Source of the DNA: Pontibacter silvestris
GTDB lineage: Bacteria > Bacteroidota > Bacteroidia > Cytophagales > Hymenobacteraceae
DNA length: 64,000 bases
Assembly (NCBI RefSeq): GCF_020907275.1
Contig: NZ_JAJJWI010000011.1
Coordinates: 111,768-175,767 of the forward strand
Reading direction: 5' to 3'
The translations under genes were made by a program, and so were the position numbers. Positions 44,692 through 53,909 of the stretch are shown here, piece after piece. Positions within the stretch are counted from its first letter, which is position 1. Each line of letters begins with the position of its first letter. The notes under the pieces were generated by a model that saw only the letters and a list, made by a program, of their open reading frames with translations, had not been told where the DNA came from and ran no database searches.

Positions 44692-45388
44692 ATGAAAACA
44701 AAAGTTACTTTATTTGTTCTACTGTTGTGCCTTTGCCAACTTGCTAAGGCACAAACTACAGACACCGCCTCCTATAAGCACCACTTTGGCATTATTGCCA
44801 GCCCAACTTTAGACAAAATTTTTAAAGAATAATAGCGAGCTTCCTATAGGGCTACTATATAAACACCAAACAAAAGCTAATACTGCCTTCAGAGCTTCTC
44901 TGATGGGTACCTTTACCAGTTCGAGCTCCTCCTCTCCAACATCAAACGCAGATCTTTATTTCGAAAATGAAAATAGCACTTATAGTGTTCAGCTTACCGG
45001 AGGATATGAGTGGCAGGTTCCTTTCAGCAACCGATGGAAGTTATATTATGGTGCAGAAGCCGGGCCATTTTATGAAAGGGCAGCATCGAAGGTTAGAACC
45101 CAACAACCCGTTAACAGTTATCAAGAGCAATGGTACTATACTAACACAACAAAAAACACAAATTACCAATACGGAATAATGCTACGTCCGTCAGCTGGTG
45201 TAGCTTTCCAAATAAACAAAAAGATCTACGTAGCCACAGAAACAGCAATTATTGCAAGTTTCCACCGTGGAAAAAATAGAACAACCCATTCATACTATAG
45301 TGGTTATGAGGAGCGAGGCTATAAATTTACCGGAGGTAATATAAGCTATAAGCCGCTTTCAAATATTTCACTTCTGCTACAGTTCTAG
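44692..45388 (+). pseudogene. Outer-membrane beta-barrel-like protein with a one-base frameshift
   Basis: The frame starts with a signal peptide at 44692 (MKTKVTLFVLLLCLCQLAKA) and stops at 44832. In a second frame the sequence NNSELPIGLLYKHQTKANTA continues and runs to 45388. Removing one base in the A4-T5-A3 stretch at about 44816-44826 joins both into about 231 residues, reading LDKIFKNNSELPIG. Alternating strands such as YSVQLTGGYEWQVPF and YQYGIMLRPSAGVAFQI, and the C-terminal LLLQF, fit a small outer-membrane barrel. Either the gene is inactive or the sequence has one extra base. Confidence 0.75.
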
Positions 45389-45394
45389 TTTAAC

Positions 45395-45465
45395 CGAAAA
45401 ACGACCACTACCCACCAAAGTGTAAAAGCAAACCTTATACTTTGGTGGGTAGTGGTCGTTTTTCG
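45395..45465. terminator. 27-bp perfect hairpin, bidirectional terminator
   Basis: Arms 45395-45421 and 45439-45465 are perfectly complementary, and four further inner pairs (one G-U) extend the stem to 31 bp with a 9-nt loop. It lies between convergent stops at 45388 and 45482. Confidence 0.88.
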
Positions 45466-45481
45466 TTTGAAGAGACTCTCC

Positions 45482-46024
45482 CTAAAACGGAGAATCAAAA
45501 TCTTTTAGCTGTGGCAGAATAGCATCCTTCGGAGACACCAAAGGTTCGTCTATTCCCCAGTCTATTCCAAGATCAGGGTCGCTCCACAGAATACCTCCTT
45601 CAGAATCCTTATGGTAATAGTTAGTACATTTATAGAGGAAGGTAGTGTTATCTTCCAAAGCCACAAAGCCATGGGCAAATCCTTCCGGAATGTAAAACAT
45701 GTTAAGCTTTTCTGCATCTAACAAACAGGTGGCGTGCTGCCCGTACGTAGGTGATTCTTTTCTTAAATCTACTGCCACATCCAAAGCTCTGCCTGACGAT
45801 ACTCTTACTAGCTTTCCCTGCGCATATGGCTGCTTCTGAAAATGCAACCCTCGTAACACACCTTTTGAGGAAACAGACTGATTATCCTGCACAAAGTTAG
45901 GCTGAATGCCAAGCGACTCAAACCATTTCAGGCTGAATGTCTCCAGGAAAAAGCCTCTGTCATCTTTAAAAATGCGTGGTATAAATTCTACCAATCCCTC
46001 AATGTGGAAAAGTTTCTGTTCCAT
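45482..46024 (-). CDS. rfbC: dTDP-4-dehydrorhamnose 3,5-epimerase
   Basis: This 180-residue cupin makes dTDP-4-keto-L-rhamnose for cell-surface polysaccharide. Motifs are FKDDRGFFLETFS, NQSVSSKGVLRGLHFQ with the catalytic His, GRALDVAVDLRKESPTYG, and EGFAHGFVALEDN. Length is typical. The other dTDP-rhamnose genes (rfbA, rfbB, rfbD) are not next to it. A glycosyltransferase gene lies upstream on the same strand with a gap of about 90 nt. Confidence 0.96.
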   Translation of the reverse strand: MEQKLFHIEGLVEFIPRIFKDDRGFFLETFSLKWFESLGIQPNFVQDNQSVSSKGVLRGLHFQKQPYAQGKLVRVSSGRALDVAVDLRKESPTYGQHATCLLDAEKLNMFYIPEGFAHGFVALEDNTTFLYKCTNYYHKDSEGGILWSDPDLGIDWGIDEPLVSPKDAILPQLKDFDSPF

Positions 46025-46111
46025 TAAATATGTCTTTTATTGTTGATTAAGCCAGCGGCTCCTTACATAGGAAAGCTGGTTATAATTTAAGATCAAGAGT
46101 TAAACTTGATT

Positions 46112-47230
46112 TTATGTATGTTTTTTTCTTGCTACCTCCTTTATGGCTTGCAAGTACCTGTCTATCACAAAACGATCATCAAACCTAGTGACGGCAATTT
46201 TACGGCTGGCATTACCCATCTTCTCTAACTCCTCTTCGCTCAACTGTAGTATCTGCTGCATCTTGTCTGCTAGGTCAGCACCGCTGCGCGCACGACATAA
46301 CAGGCCGTTGACTCCATGCTGCACCACCTCCCGGCAACCAGGCACATTTGTGGCAATAAGAGGTTTAGCCATAGCAGCCGCTTCCAAAAGTGTCCGTGGT
46401 GTTCCCTCCCGGTAAGATGGCAGCACTACACAATCCGCCTCTGCAATAAAGTCCGCCACATCATCTGTGTAACCTGCATACTCTACCACACCAGTAGCCA
46501 GCCACTCCTCCAATTGCTGCCTTTTAATGCCACTACGGCTCAGCTCATCTACAGCTCCCAGCAACTGACACTTTACCTTCGGGTACTTTTGTTTTACCAA
46601 CTGGCTTGCCTCCACAAACTCTACTACTCCTTTATCATACAGCACACGTGCCACCATCAGGAAAGTAAAGCACTTCACTTTACGGAAACCACCCGCAGGC
46701 TGAAACTGCTGCAGGTTAATACCAGAGCCGGGAAGCACTTCGGTTATGCCTGCTCTCACTAAATTATTCCGCAAAAACAGTCTTCTGTCATCCTGGTTCT
46801 GAAAAAATACTTTTGCCGGATACTGAAAGGCTAAACGATATAGCTTGATTGCTATACTTGAAATATAATCTTTTGTTATAAAAACTGTACCGAGGCCAGA
46901 GACATTATTGATAGCAGGGATGCCAGCCATATGTGCAGCCACCGACCCATAGATATTCGGCTTAATGGTATAATGCAACACCACATCTGGCTTCACCTGC
47001 CTGTAAGCCTGGTAAAGGCGCCAGGTCAGCAGTATATCTTTGAAAGGGTTCGTGCCCTTTTCCATCATGACAGGCACAAAACGCGCCCCAGCTTCAATCA
47101 GCTTATCAGCATAAGCATCATGCGGTGCAACTGCCACTACTTCATGCCCTTCTGTCAGCAAGGCCTTGATAAGGCTCATCCGGAAATTATATATGTTCCA
47201 CGAAGTATTTATTACGATGGCAATGCGCAT
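46112..47230 (-). CDS. GT4-family glycosyltransferase
   Basis: This 372-residue GT-B glycosyltransferase has the N-terminal IAIVINTSWNIYNFRMSLI, the acceptor-side HYTIKPNIYGSVAAHMAGIP, the donor-side FLMVARVLYDKGVVEFVEAS and the EX7E-type VLPSYREGTPRTLLEAAAM. The combination matches PglA/CapM-like enzymes that add N-acetylhexosamine or galactose to a lipid-linked sugar in O-antigen or capsule synthesis. With rfbC downstream it probably belongs to a surface-glycan pathway encoded elsewhere. Confidence 0.93.
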   Translation of the reverse strand: MRIAIVINTSWNIYNFRMSLIKALLTEGHEVVAVAPHDAYADKLIEAGARFVPVMMEKGTNPFKDILLTWRLYQAYRQVKPDVVLHYTIKPNIYGSVAAHMAGIPAINNVSGLGTVFITKDYISSIAIKLYRLAFQYPAKVFFQNQDDRRLFLRNNLVRAGITEVLPGSGINLQQFQPAGGFRKVKCFTFLMVARVLYDKGVVEFVEASQLVKQKYPKVKCQLLGAVDELSRSGIKRQQLEEWLATGVVEYAGYTDDVADFIAEADCVVLPSYREGTPRTLLEAAAMAKPLIATNVPGCREVVQHGVNGLLCRARSGADLADKMQQILQLSEEELEKMGNASRKIAVTRFDDRFVIDRYLQAIKEVARKKHT

Positions 47231-47378
47231 ACAGACTCAGTCACAGGTAACCCTTACATGATACAGCTACTAAGGGTTTAGAGCAGCGAAGTTAGCATTT
47301 TACCAAACCATCAGAAAAAATAAAGTAAATTGCAGCAAATCAGCCGAACCACCTGATCTCTGATAAAAAGATATAAGC

Positions 47379-48122
47379 ATGCCCATTACAGCATTTTTAC
47401 ACGCGCATGTGCTGATAGTTATTTCATTCCTGATGTTGTTTATCACAAAGGCGATACTGTTGCTACTTAATAAGTGGACCGCATTAACCAAAATCAGAAG
47501 CAAGACCAACATACCGGATATAGTTTTCGGTACACTTATTGTGATTACAGGTAGTTATCTGGTGTTTCAGTACAACGGTAGCCTGCCAACCTGGCTTATA
47601 GTTAAATTTGTGCTGGTGCTGGCAGCTGTTCCGTTTGGCATAGTAGGTATTAAGCGCAACGACAAGATACTAACAGTGCTTGCTTTGCTGACATTCCTGT
47701 ATGTATATGGCATTACTGAAACCCAAAGCCTTGCTCTAACAAAGCCAGGCTCAGAGGCTAATGCAACCTCCACTCCAGATAAAATAGGTTCACCAGCAAC
47801 TGAAGCTACTGATGCGGCCGAAACAGGCAAACCTATACCAAATTATTATCAAGCAACAGAAGAAGAAATACTTTCGTCTGTAAGTGAAAAAACACTTGCC
47901 AATGCTAAAGCTATTTACGTACAAGCATGCGCTAATTGCCACGGCGAAAACGGCACCAAAGGCTTAGGAGGCGCAGCTGACCTTTCTATTAGCCAGTTAA
48001 GCCTTAACAGCCGCAAGAACGTAATACAAAAAGGCTGTGGCTTAATGCCAGCCTTTGGCAGCAAGCTTCGCGAGCAGGAAATAGAAGCGCTGGCTGCTTA
48101 TACATTGACTCTTAAAAAATAA
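47379..48122 (+). CDS. SirB-like membrane domain fused to cytochrome c
   Basis: This 247-residue protein combines about four membrane spans in its first 115 residues, resembling SirB2 family proteins, with a C-terminal class I cytochrome c domain. The haem motif is CANCH (Cys184, Cys187, His188) and the axial Met is in GCGLMPAF. A Thr/Ala/Pro-rich linker at about residues 118-150 joins them. The haem domain would be periplasmic and could pass electrons to or from a respiratory partner. Whether the membrane part binds haem or quinone is not visible. hflX starts 4 nt after its stop, so the two are co-transcribed. Confidence 0.85.
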   Translation: MPITAFLHAHVLIVISFLMLFITKAILLLLNKWTALTKIRSKTNIPDIVFGTLIVITGSYLVFQYNGSLPTWLIVKFVLVLAAVPFGIVGIKRNDKILTVLALLTFLYVYGITETQSLALTKPGSEANATSTPDKIGSPATEATDAAETGKPIPNYYQATEEEILSSVSEKTLANAKAIYVQACANCHGENGTKGLGGAADLSISQLSLNSRKNVIQKGCGLMPAFGSKLREQEIEALAAYTLTLKK

Positions 48123-48125
48123 TTA

Positions 48126-49313
48126 ATGGGTAAAAAACAGTTTTATGAAACCGCCAAACCGCAGGAAACTGCCATTTTGGTGTCTGTACCTAACTACCGC
48201 CAATCTGATGAGCAAACCCAAGAGTACCTCGATGAGCTTGCCTTTTTAACGGAAACGGCCGGAGCAAAAACTATAAAACGCTTTGTGCAGAAGCTAGAGA
48301 AACCGGATATTCGTACCTATGTCGGTAGCGGTAAACTAAATGATATAAAAGCTTTTATAGTGGAGCACGATGTGGACAATGTCATTTTTGATGATGACCT
48401 TAGCCCTTCTCAAGTGCGAAACCTGGAGCGTGAGCTTCAGGTTAAAATTGTAGACCGAAGCTTACTGATATTAGATATCTTCGCACTTCGGGCTAAGTCA
48501 GCCCAAGCCCGGACGCAGGTGGAAATGGCTCAGTACCAGTACCTGCTTCCCCGCCTGACCAACCTATGGACGCACTTGTCCAAGCAAAAGGGTGGTATTG
48601 GTATGAAAGGCCCGGGTGAAACAGAAATTGAAACGGACCGTCGTATTGTGCGCGATAAGATATCTTTACTGCGTGAGCGCCTTAACAAGTTCGAAAAGCA
48701 GAGCTTTGAGCAGCGCAAGTCTCGCTCCGGCATGGTGCGTGTAGCCTTAGTAGGTTATACCAACGTGGGTAAGTCTACGCTCATGAACCTGCTTTCTAAA
48801 TCAGAAGTGTTTGCCGAGAATAAATTGTTTGCTACCGTAGATGCCACCGTACGTAAAGTAGTGCTGGAAAATATTCCGTTCCTACTTTCAGACACTGTTG
48901 GGTTCATCCGTAAGTTGCCAACTAAGCTTATTGAGTCCTTCAAATCAACATTGGATGAAATACGTGAATCAGATTTACTCGTGCATGTCGTAGATATTTC
49001 TCATCCTTCTTTTGAAGACCATATAGCCATTGTAAACAATACGCTTAAAGATATTGAGTCGGCAGAAAAGCCTGTCCTGCTGGTCTTCAATAAAATTGAC
49101 CAGTACTTAGAAAAGCGGGAACAGGAGTTAGCCAGCGAAGGCGAGGAAGTACGTCCATCTTTAGATGATCTGAAAACCACTTATATGGCGAAGGAACATG
49201 CTCCTTCACTGTTTATCTCGGCCACCAATAAAATTAATATTGAGGAGCTACGGGAAGAACTGCTGCGGCGTGTATCTGAAATTCATTTTGAGCGATATCC
49301 TAACAATGTCTAA
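48126..49313 (+). CDS. hflX: GTPase HflX
   Basis: This 395-residue ribosome-associated GTPase splits or rescues ribosomes under stress. The N-terminal domain has TYVGSGKLNDIKAF and VIFDDDLSPSQVRNLE. It is followed by the coiled linker AQARTQVEMAQYQYLLPRLT and GIGMKGPGETEIETDRR. The G domain has G1 GYTNVGKST, G2/G3 TVDATVRKV and LSDTVGFIRKLP, and G4 NKIDQ. Length is normal. It shares a transcript with the cytochrome gene and ends at a strong terminator. Confidence 0.97.
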   Translation: MGKKQFYETAKPQETAILVSVPNYRQSDEQTQEYLDELAFLTETAGAKTIKRFVQKLEKPDIRTYVGSGKLNDIKAFIVEHDVDNVIFDDDLSPSQVRNLERELQVKIVDRSLLILDIFALRAKSAQARTQVEMAQYQYLLPRLTNLWTHLSKQKGGIGMKGPGETEIETDRRIVRDKISLLRERLNKFEKQSFEQRKSRSGMVRVALVGYTNVGKSTLMNLLSKSEVFAENKLFATVDATVRKVVLENIPFLLSDTVGFIRKLPTKLIESFKSTLDEIRESDLLVHVVDISHPSFEDHIAIVNNTLKDIESAEKPVLLVFNKIDQYLEKREQELASEGEEVRPSLDDLKTTYMAKEHAPSLFISATNKINIEELREELLRRVSEIHFERYPNNV

Positions 49314-49334
49314 ACCAGAAAATAAGAAACGTAC

Positions 49335-49370
49335 AAAAAAAGGAGCCAGACATGTCTGGCTCCTTTTTTT
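49335..49370 (+). terminator. Terminator of hflX
   Basis: Perfect 18-bp palindrome arms (49335-49352, 49353-49370; core AGGAGCCAGACA) end in seven T residues. The actual loop is the central four bases. Confidence 0.95.
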
Positions 49371-49624
49371 GTGGCATAACCTGTGGCTCCCTAACAAATA
49401 GAAAAAAGTAAGGGCTGTACTTAATGCAACTCTTTACAAGAGCTGAACCATCTGTTACTTTTGTTCTTTTTTACCTGCCAAAGCTTAAGCAGACTAATCT
49501 GCCTCAACACCCGTATGAAAGTAGATCAGTAGTAAGCATTTGCCACAACCATTTGCCATTAGTTTCAGTAATTAGCAAAGCCGCAGCTTTATTGTTGTGG
49601 CTTCTGTTTTTTTACCTGAATTAT

Positions 49625-50119
49625 ATGAAAACGCTATATATCCTGCGGCATGCCAAATCGAGCTGGAAGTTTGAAGGCCTAAGTGACCAAGACAGGCCTC
49701 TGAACAAGCGGGGCCGGAGCGATGCGCCACTTATGGGGCTAGAGCTGGCATCCCGCGGTGTTAAACCCGATCTAATTGTTTCCAGCCCTGCTGTAAGAGC
49801 CTTAACAACAGCCACACTGATAGGAAAGGAAATGGACTATGACCCGGATGACATTATAGTAGATGAACGTATTTACGGTGCCGACAAAAATGACTTACTG
49901 GAGGTGGTACAGAAAACACCAGCCGAAGCAAATTCGCTTATTTTGGTAGGTCATAATGAATCTCTTTCTGAGTTCGCTAACATGCTTTCTCCTGAGCCTG
50001 TTGCCAGCCTGCCAACAGCCGGCATTGTTGGGCTGCTGTTTGACTGCGAGAGCTGGTACGAAGTGAAGAGAGAAAACGCCGAACTGTTATTCTACGACTT
50101 TCCCAAAAACTATAAATAG
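49625..50119 (+). CDS. SixA-like histidine phosphatase
   Basis: This protein of about 164 residues belongs to the histidine phosphatase (RHG) superfamily. The catalytic motif is LRHAKSSW near the N terminus, with Arg/Ser in SSPAVRALTTA, and the second His in LVGHNESLSEF. The NKRGRSDAPLMG element is typical of SixA-like members. SixA removes phosphate from histidine-containing phosphotransfer proteins. The ATG at 49625 (MKTLYILRHAK) is the family-like start; the upstream open frame from 49424 is not. It lies 84 nt before ppk1, an arrangement common in Bacteroidota, which hints at a link to phosphate metabolism. Confidence 0.93.
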   Translation: MKTLYILRHAKSSWKFEGLSDQDRPLNKRGRSDAPLMGLELASRGVKPDLIVSSPAVRALTTATLIGKEMDYDPDDIIVDERIYGADKNDLLEVVQKTPAEANSLILVGHNESLSEFANMLSPEPVASLPTAGIVGLLFDCESWYEVKRENAELLFYDFPKNYK

Positions 50120-50203
50120 CTTTGTGCTTAACTGGCAACGCCCTGCGCCACGTATATGTACCTGAGCACAGGGTACTATTTATCCTGTTAAGCTAAATAA
50201 GAT

Positions 50204-52309
50204 ATGAAACCAGTGACTGAGACTGAACATAAAAAAGCACAAGAACCATTTATCAACCGGGAACTGAGCTGGCTGGCCTTTAACTATAGAGTACTGCAGG
50301 AAGCCAAAGACAAGCGCGTGCCACTGCTGGAACGCGTTAAATTTATGGCTATTTTCTCTTCTAACCTCGACGAATACTTTAAAGTGCGCGTAGCCACGCT
50401 TAAGCGCCTGATTAAACTAAAGAAGAAAACGCGCCAAAAGCTTTCTGACGACCCTACTGATACTTTTGAGCAGGTAATACAGGAGGTGAAGCGCCAGCAG
50501 GAAGAATTTGGAAAGGTTTTCAGGGAAGGTATACTACCCGATCTACACCAGGCAAACATTCATCTGCTAACAGAGCATGACCTGAATGCTGAGCAAGGCA
50601 AGTGGGTGCAACAGTACTTTGAAGAAACGCTGCAGCCTCTATTGTTGCCTATCATTCTGGACGATACTGAGACCCATCTCTTTCTGCACGACCAGACAGT
50701 TTACTTAGCCATCTGCCTTTCGGAACCTACAGATGAAAACACCAAACCTGCCAAGGTGGCCATGCTTGAAATTCCGACAAAAAAGCTCGGTAGCCGTTTT
50801 GTAAAACTACCTACCGTAGATGGGCAGCGTTATGTCATGTTTATTGATGACGTGATCCGGTACTGCCTACCGCATTTGTTTCCGGCTTATAATAAGTTTG
50901 AGGCACATGCCGTAAAGGTTTCACGTGATGCAGAACTGGACATTGAAGAAGAGGTATCTGGTAACATGATGGCGAAGATAATGCGCAGTTTAAAGAAAAG
51001 GGAAAATGGCTATCCGGCCCGACTGCTTTATGACCCTGAGACACCACAAGCTTTACTTGGTGCTATTATGGCACATACAGGTGTAACAGAAGAGGAACTG
51101 GTAGAAGGTAGTAAATACCATAACTTCCGAGACTTCTTTGGCTTTCCTGATTTTAACATGCCGGACTTTAAGTACAAACCACAGCCAACACTCGTACACC
51201 CCTGGCTGGAGCAGGAGCCCAACATGCTGGAAGCTATAAAGAAACGCGATGCCCTGGTGCACTACCCTTACCAATCGTTCGACTACGTGTTGCGGTTGTT
51301 TAGAGAAGCTGCCGATGACCCGAAGGTTACTGCCATGAGTGCCACGCTATATCGTGTGGCAAACAATTCAGCCATTGCCAAAGCACTTGTAAAGGCTGCT
51401 AAACGCGGTAAACTGGTCACAGTAGTTGTCGAGTTGAAAGCTCGTTTTGATGAAGAGTCTAATATTTTCTGGGCGGGTAAACTACAGAAAGCTGGTGCTA
51501 CTGTCATTTTTGATATTCCTGACCTAAAGGTGCATTCAAAGCTTGGACTGATTACCCGTAATGAAAACGGCAAGCTTATAAACTACGCCTACCTGAGCAC
51601 CGGAAACTATAACGAGGACACAGCCACCACATATGCTGACCATGCCCTTTTTACCTCCGACACCCGCCTAACTAAGGATGTAGAGCAGGTATTTAACTTC
51701 TTTATCGACAGACAGACAAACAAAGAGTTTAAGCATTTGCTGGTAGCACCGTTCAACATGCGGGAGCGTTTCGTGGAACTTATTGACCGGGAAATAAAGA
51801 ACGCAAAGAAAGGGTTACCTGCCAGCATGACCTTAAAAATGAATGCGTTGCAGGACGGCCGCATGATTAAGAAGCTGTACAAGGCGAGCCAGGCAGGTGT
51901 AAAAGTTCAGCTGCTGGTGCGCGGTATCTGCTGCCTAGTACCAGGTGTAGAAGGGCTTAGCGAAAATATTACGGTTCGCAGCATCGTTGACCGTTACCTG
52001 GAACACGCTCGTGTGTACATCTTTCATAATAATGGAAAAGAGGAATACTATATTGCCTCAGCCGACTGGATGACACGTAACCTGAACCGGCGCATTGAAG
52101 TAGGCTTTCCGCTGCTGCAACCTGAACTGGTAGAAGAAGTACAACATATTATAGATTTGCAGCTAACCGACGATACTAAAACCCGAAATATAGACAACAG
52201 TTATGTGCAGCCACCTGCTCCTACCAACATTCGTGCACAGTATGAGACTTATAATTATCTCCGTAGTTTGATACCCGAAGGAATAAATCCGGAGAGGAAA
52301 CAGGAGTAG
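50204..52309 (+). CDS. ppk1: Polyphosphate kinase 1
   Basis: PPK1 makes inorganic polyphosphate reversibly from ATP. The 701-residue protein has the N domain FINRELSWLAFNYRVLQEA, NLDEYFKVRVATLK, and two phospholipase D-like catalytic domains. The phosphorylated His is about residue 444 in KVHSKLGLITR, and the second conserved His region is DRYLEHARVYIFHNNG. The STGNYNEDTATTYADH and SADWMTRNLNRR motifs complete the active site. Length is normal. The SixA-like phosphatase gene lies just upstream. Confidence 0.97.
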   Translation: MKPVTETEHKKAQEPFINRELSWLAFNYRVLQEAKDKRVPLLERVKFMAIFSSNLDEYFKVRVATLKRLIKLKKKTRQKLSDDPTDTFEQVIQEVKRQQEEFGKVFREGILPDLHQANIHLLTEHDLNAEQGKWVQQYFEETLQPLLLPIILDDTETHLFLHDQTVYLAICLSEPTDENTKPAKVAMLEIPTKKLGSRFVKLPTVDGQRYVMFIDDVIRYCLPHLFPAYNKFEAHAVKVSRDAELDIEEEVSGNMMAKIMRSLKKRENGYPARLLYDPETPQALLGAIMAHTGVTEEELVEGSKYHNFRDFFGFPDFNMPDFKYKPQPTLVHPWLEQEPNMLEAIKKRDALVHYPYQSFDYVLRLFREAADDPKVTAMSATLYRVANNSAIAKALVKAAKRGKLVTVVVELKARFDEESNIFWAGKLQKAGATVIFDIPDLKVHSKLGLITRNENGKLINYAYLSTGNYNEDTATTYADHALFTSDTRLTKDVEQVFNFFIDRQTNKEFKHLLVAPFNMRERFVELIDREIKNAKKGLPASMTLKMNALQDGRMIKKLYKASQAGVKVQLLVRGICCLVPGVEGLSENITVRSIVDRYLEHARVYIFHNNGKEEYYIASADWMTRNLNRRIEVGFPLLQPELVEEVQHIIDLQLTDDTKTRNIDNSYVQPPAPTNIRAQYETYNYLRSLIPEGINPERKQE

Positions 52310-52323
52310 CCGCAATATAACAT

Positions 52324-52362
52324 AAGTGGCTATAAGCCAATCACCTTGCCACACAGCCACTT
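52324..52362 (+). terminator. Possible hairpin after ppk1
   Basis: Eight-bp perfect arms AAGTGGCT/AGCCACTT (52324-52331, 52355-52362) enclose a 23-nt loop 14 nt after the stop. There is no T run. Confidence 0.4.
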
Positions 52363-52440
52363 TGGGAAGAATGGTAGCTGACTTTGTCAAAGAAAATGTT
52401 TAAGTTTATAATTCACCCTGGCAGGTTTACCCTGTCAGGC

Positions 52441-52458
52441 ATCTAACTAACCTAAACT
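52441..52458 (+). promoter_or_regulatory. 18-nt leader motif, second copy
   Basis: ATCTAACTAACCTAAACT is identical to 916-933. Here it ends 21 nt before the ATG of the M20 peptidase gene. A short similar tail (TACC or TTACC) follows in both copies. Confidence 0.45.
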
Positions 52459-52479
52459 TACCTTAGACAAATTCTAACC

Positions 52480-53832
52480 ATGACAAAACCTTCTACCCAT
52501 TTCACTAAAGTATTAATATCTGGGTTCTTATCTATCGGTGTAACCTGCTACACAGCCAACTCACTTTATGCACAGAGCCCATCGGCTTCTGCTTCGTCCG
52601 GCACAGAAACAGCTAAAATTGAAAAACGTTATCAGAACGAGGTTAAATCGATCACCAAAAAGCCCGCAGTAAAAAAAGCCTTTCAGACTATTGTAAACTT
52701 AGAGCCGCAGACCCGGCAGGACCATATTACTCTGACAGAGATACCGGCTCCACCATTTAAGGAAGAAGCCCGGGCAAAGAAATATGCCGAGATGCTGAAA
52801 GAGGCAGGTGCTGATTCTGCCTGGATAGATGAGGTAGGCAACGCTATTGCCAGGCGCAAAGGGCGATCCGGCAAAAAAACTGTTGTGTTGGAGGCTCACT
52901 TAGACACTGTGTTTCCGGAAGGAACAGACGTAACCGTGAAACAGCACGGTGATACACTATTTGCTCCCGGCGTTGCAGATGATACTCGAGGCCTTGCCAT
53001 GGTACTAACAGTATTGCGGGCACTGGAACAAAACAACATAGAAACAGAAGCCGATGTACTGTTTATAGGTACTGTAGGCGAAGAAGGCCTGGGCGATTTA
53101 CGCGGCGTAAAGCATCTGTTCAGCGAGAATGGCCCTGACATTGATTCTTACATTGCCATAGATGGAGGAGGATTAGACCGCATTACGCATGCTGGTTTAG
53201 GCTCTCACCGTTACCGCATTACTTACAAAGGCCCTGGTGGCCACTCCTGGGGCTCGTTCGGTTTGGCAAATCCTCATAGTGCCCTTGGTAAAGCCATCTA
53301 TTACTTTACTACCGAAGCAGATAAATTTACGAGCGAAGGCCCACGAACCAGTTATAATGTCGGCATTGTGGGTGGCGGCACCTCTATAAACGCTATTCCT
53401 TTTGAGTCGTGGATGGAAGTGGATATGCGCTCCATTAGCCCTGAGCGTCTGAATGGCATTGATCAACTGCTGCAGGCGGCTGTACAAAAAGCACTAAAAG
53501 AAGAAAATCTGACAAAGCGCCGTGGGGCAGACCTGGAGGTAGAGGTTAAACTTGTAGGAGATCGTCCATCCGGAGAACTTCCCGTTACCACTCCCCTGGT
53601 ACAAAGAACTATGGCTGCCATCAAGTACTTTAATGTAGAGCCTAAATCAAGTACAGGCTCTACTAACTCTAACACACCTATCGCTAAAGGTGTACCGGCT
53701 GTTACTATTGGCGGTGGCGGTACAGGAAGCGGTGCGCATTCTCTTGATGAATGGTGGCTGAATGAAGATGGGCACCTAGCTATCCAAAGGGCTTTACTTG
53801 TTCTGTTAACTGAAGCTAACGCAGCAAATTAA
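52480..53832 (+). CDS. M20 family zinc metallopeptidase, exported
   Basis: This 450-residue protein has a signal peptide (about residues 1-31, ends LYAQS) and a dinuclear-zinc M20 catalytic domain. Motifs are LEAHLDTVFPEGT (His and Asp), VADDTRGLAMVL (bridging Asp), GTVGEEGLGDLRG (Glu-Glu), and a C-terminal His in GSGAHSLDEWW. A dimerisation domain sits at about residues 245-360. It resembles peptidase T or tripeptidase-like exported enzymes. It shares an 18-nt leader motif with the S9 peptidase gene and lies before an M14 peptidase gene, suggesting periplasmic peptide degradation. Confidence 0.94.
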   Translation: MTKPSTHFTKVLISGFLSIGVTCYTANSLYAQSPSASASSGTETAKIEKRYQNEVKSITKKPAVKKAFQTIVNLEPQTRQDHITLTEIPAPPFKEEARAKKYAEMLKEAGADSAWIDEVGNAIARRKGRSGKKTVVLEAHLDTVFPEGTDVTVKQHGDTLFAPGVADDTRGLAMVLTVLRALEQNNIETEADVLFIGTVGEEGLGDLRGVKHLFSENGPDIDSYIAIDGGGLDRITHAGLGSHRYRITYKGPGGHSWGSFGLANPHSALGKAIYYFTTEADKFTSEGPRTSYNVGIVGGGTSINAIPFESWMEVDMRSISPERLNGIDQLLQAAVQKALKEENLTKRRGADLEVEVKLVGDRPSGELPVTTPLVQRTMAAIKYFNVEPKSSTGSTNSNTPIAKGVPAVTIGGGGTGSGAHSLDEWWLNEDGHLAIQRALLVLLTEANAAN

Positions 53833-53909
53833 TTGTTCTTTTTGCTGAACCAGGTAAAGCTCTCCTTACCAGAGAATATCACTATTAAGTCACCTAACAC
53901 ACCTGCTCT

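Noticed and set aside
49424..49624. N-terminal extension of the SixA-like phosphatase
   Set aside because: The family starts at MKTLYILRHAK; the upstream 67 codons lack conservation-like features and would place a hydrophobic stretch before a cytoplasmic enzyme.
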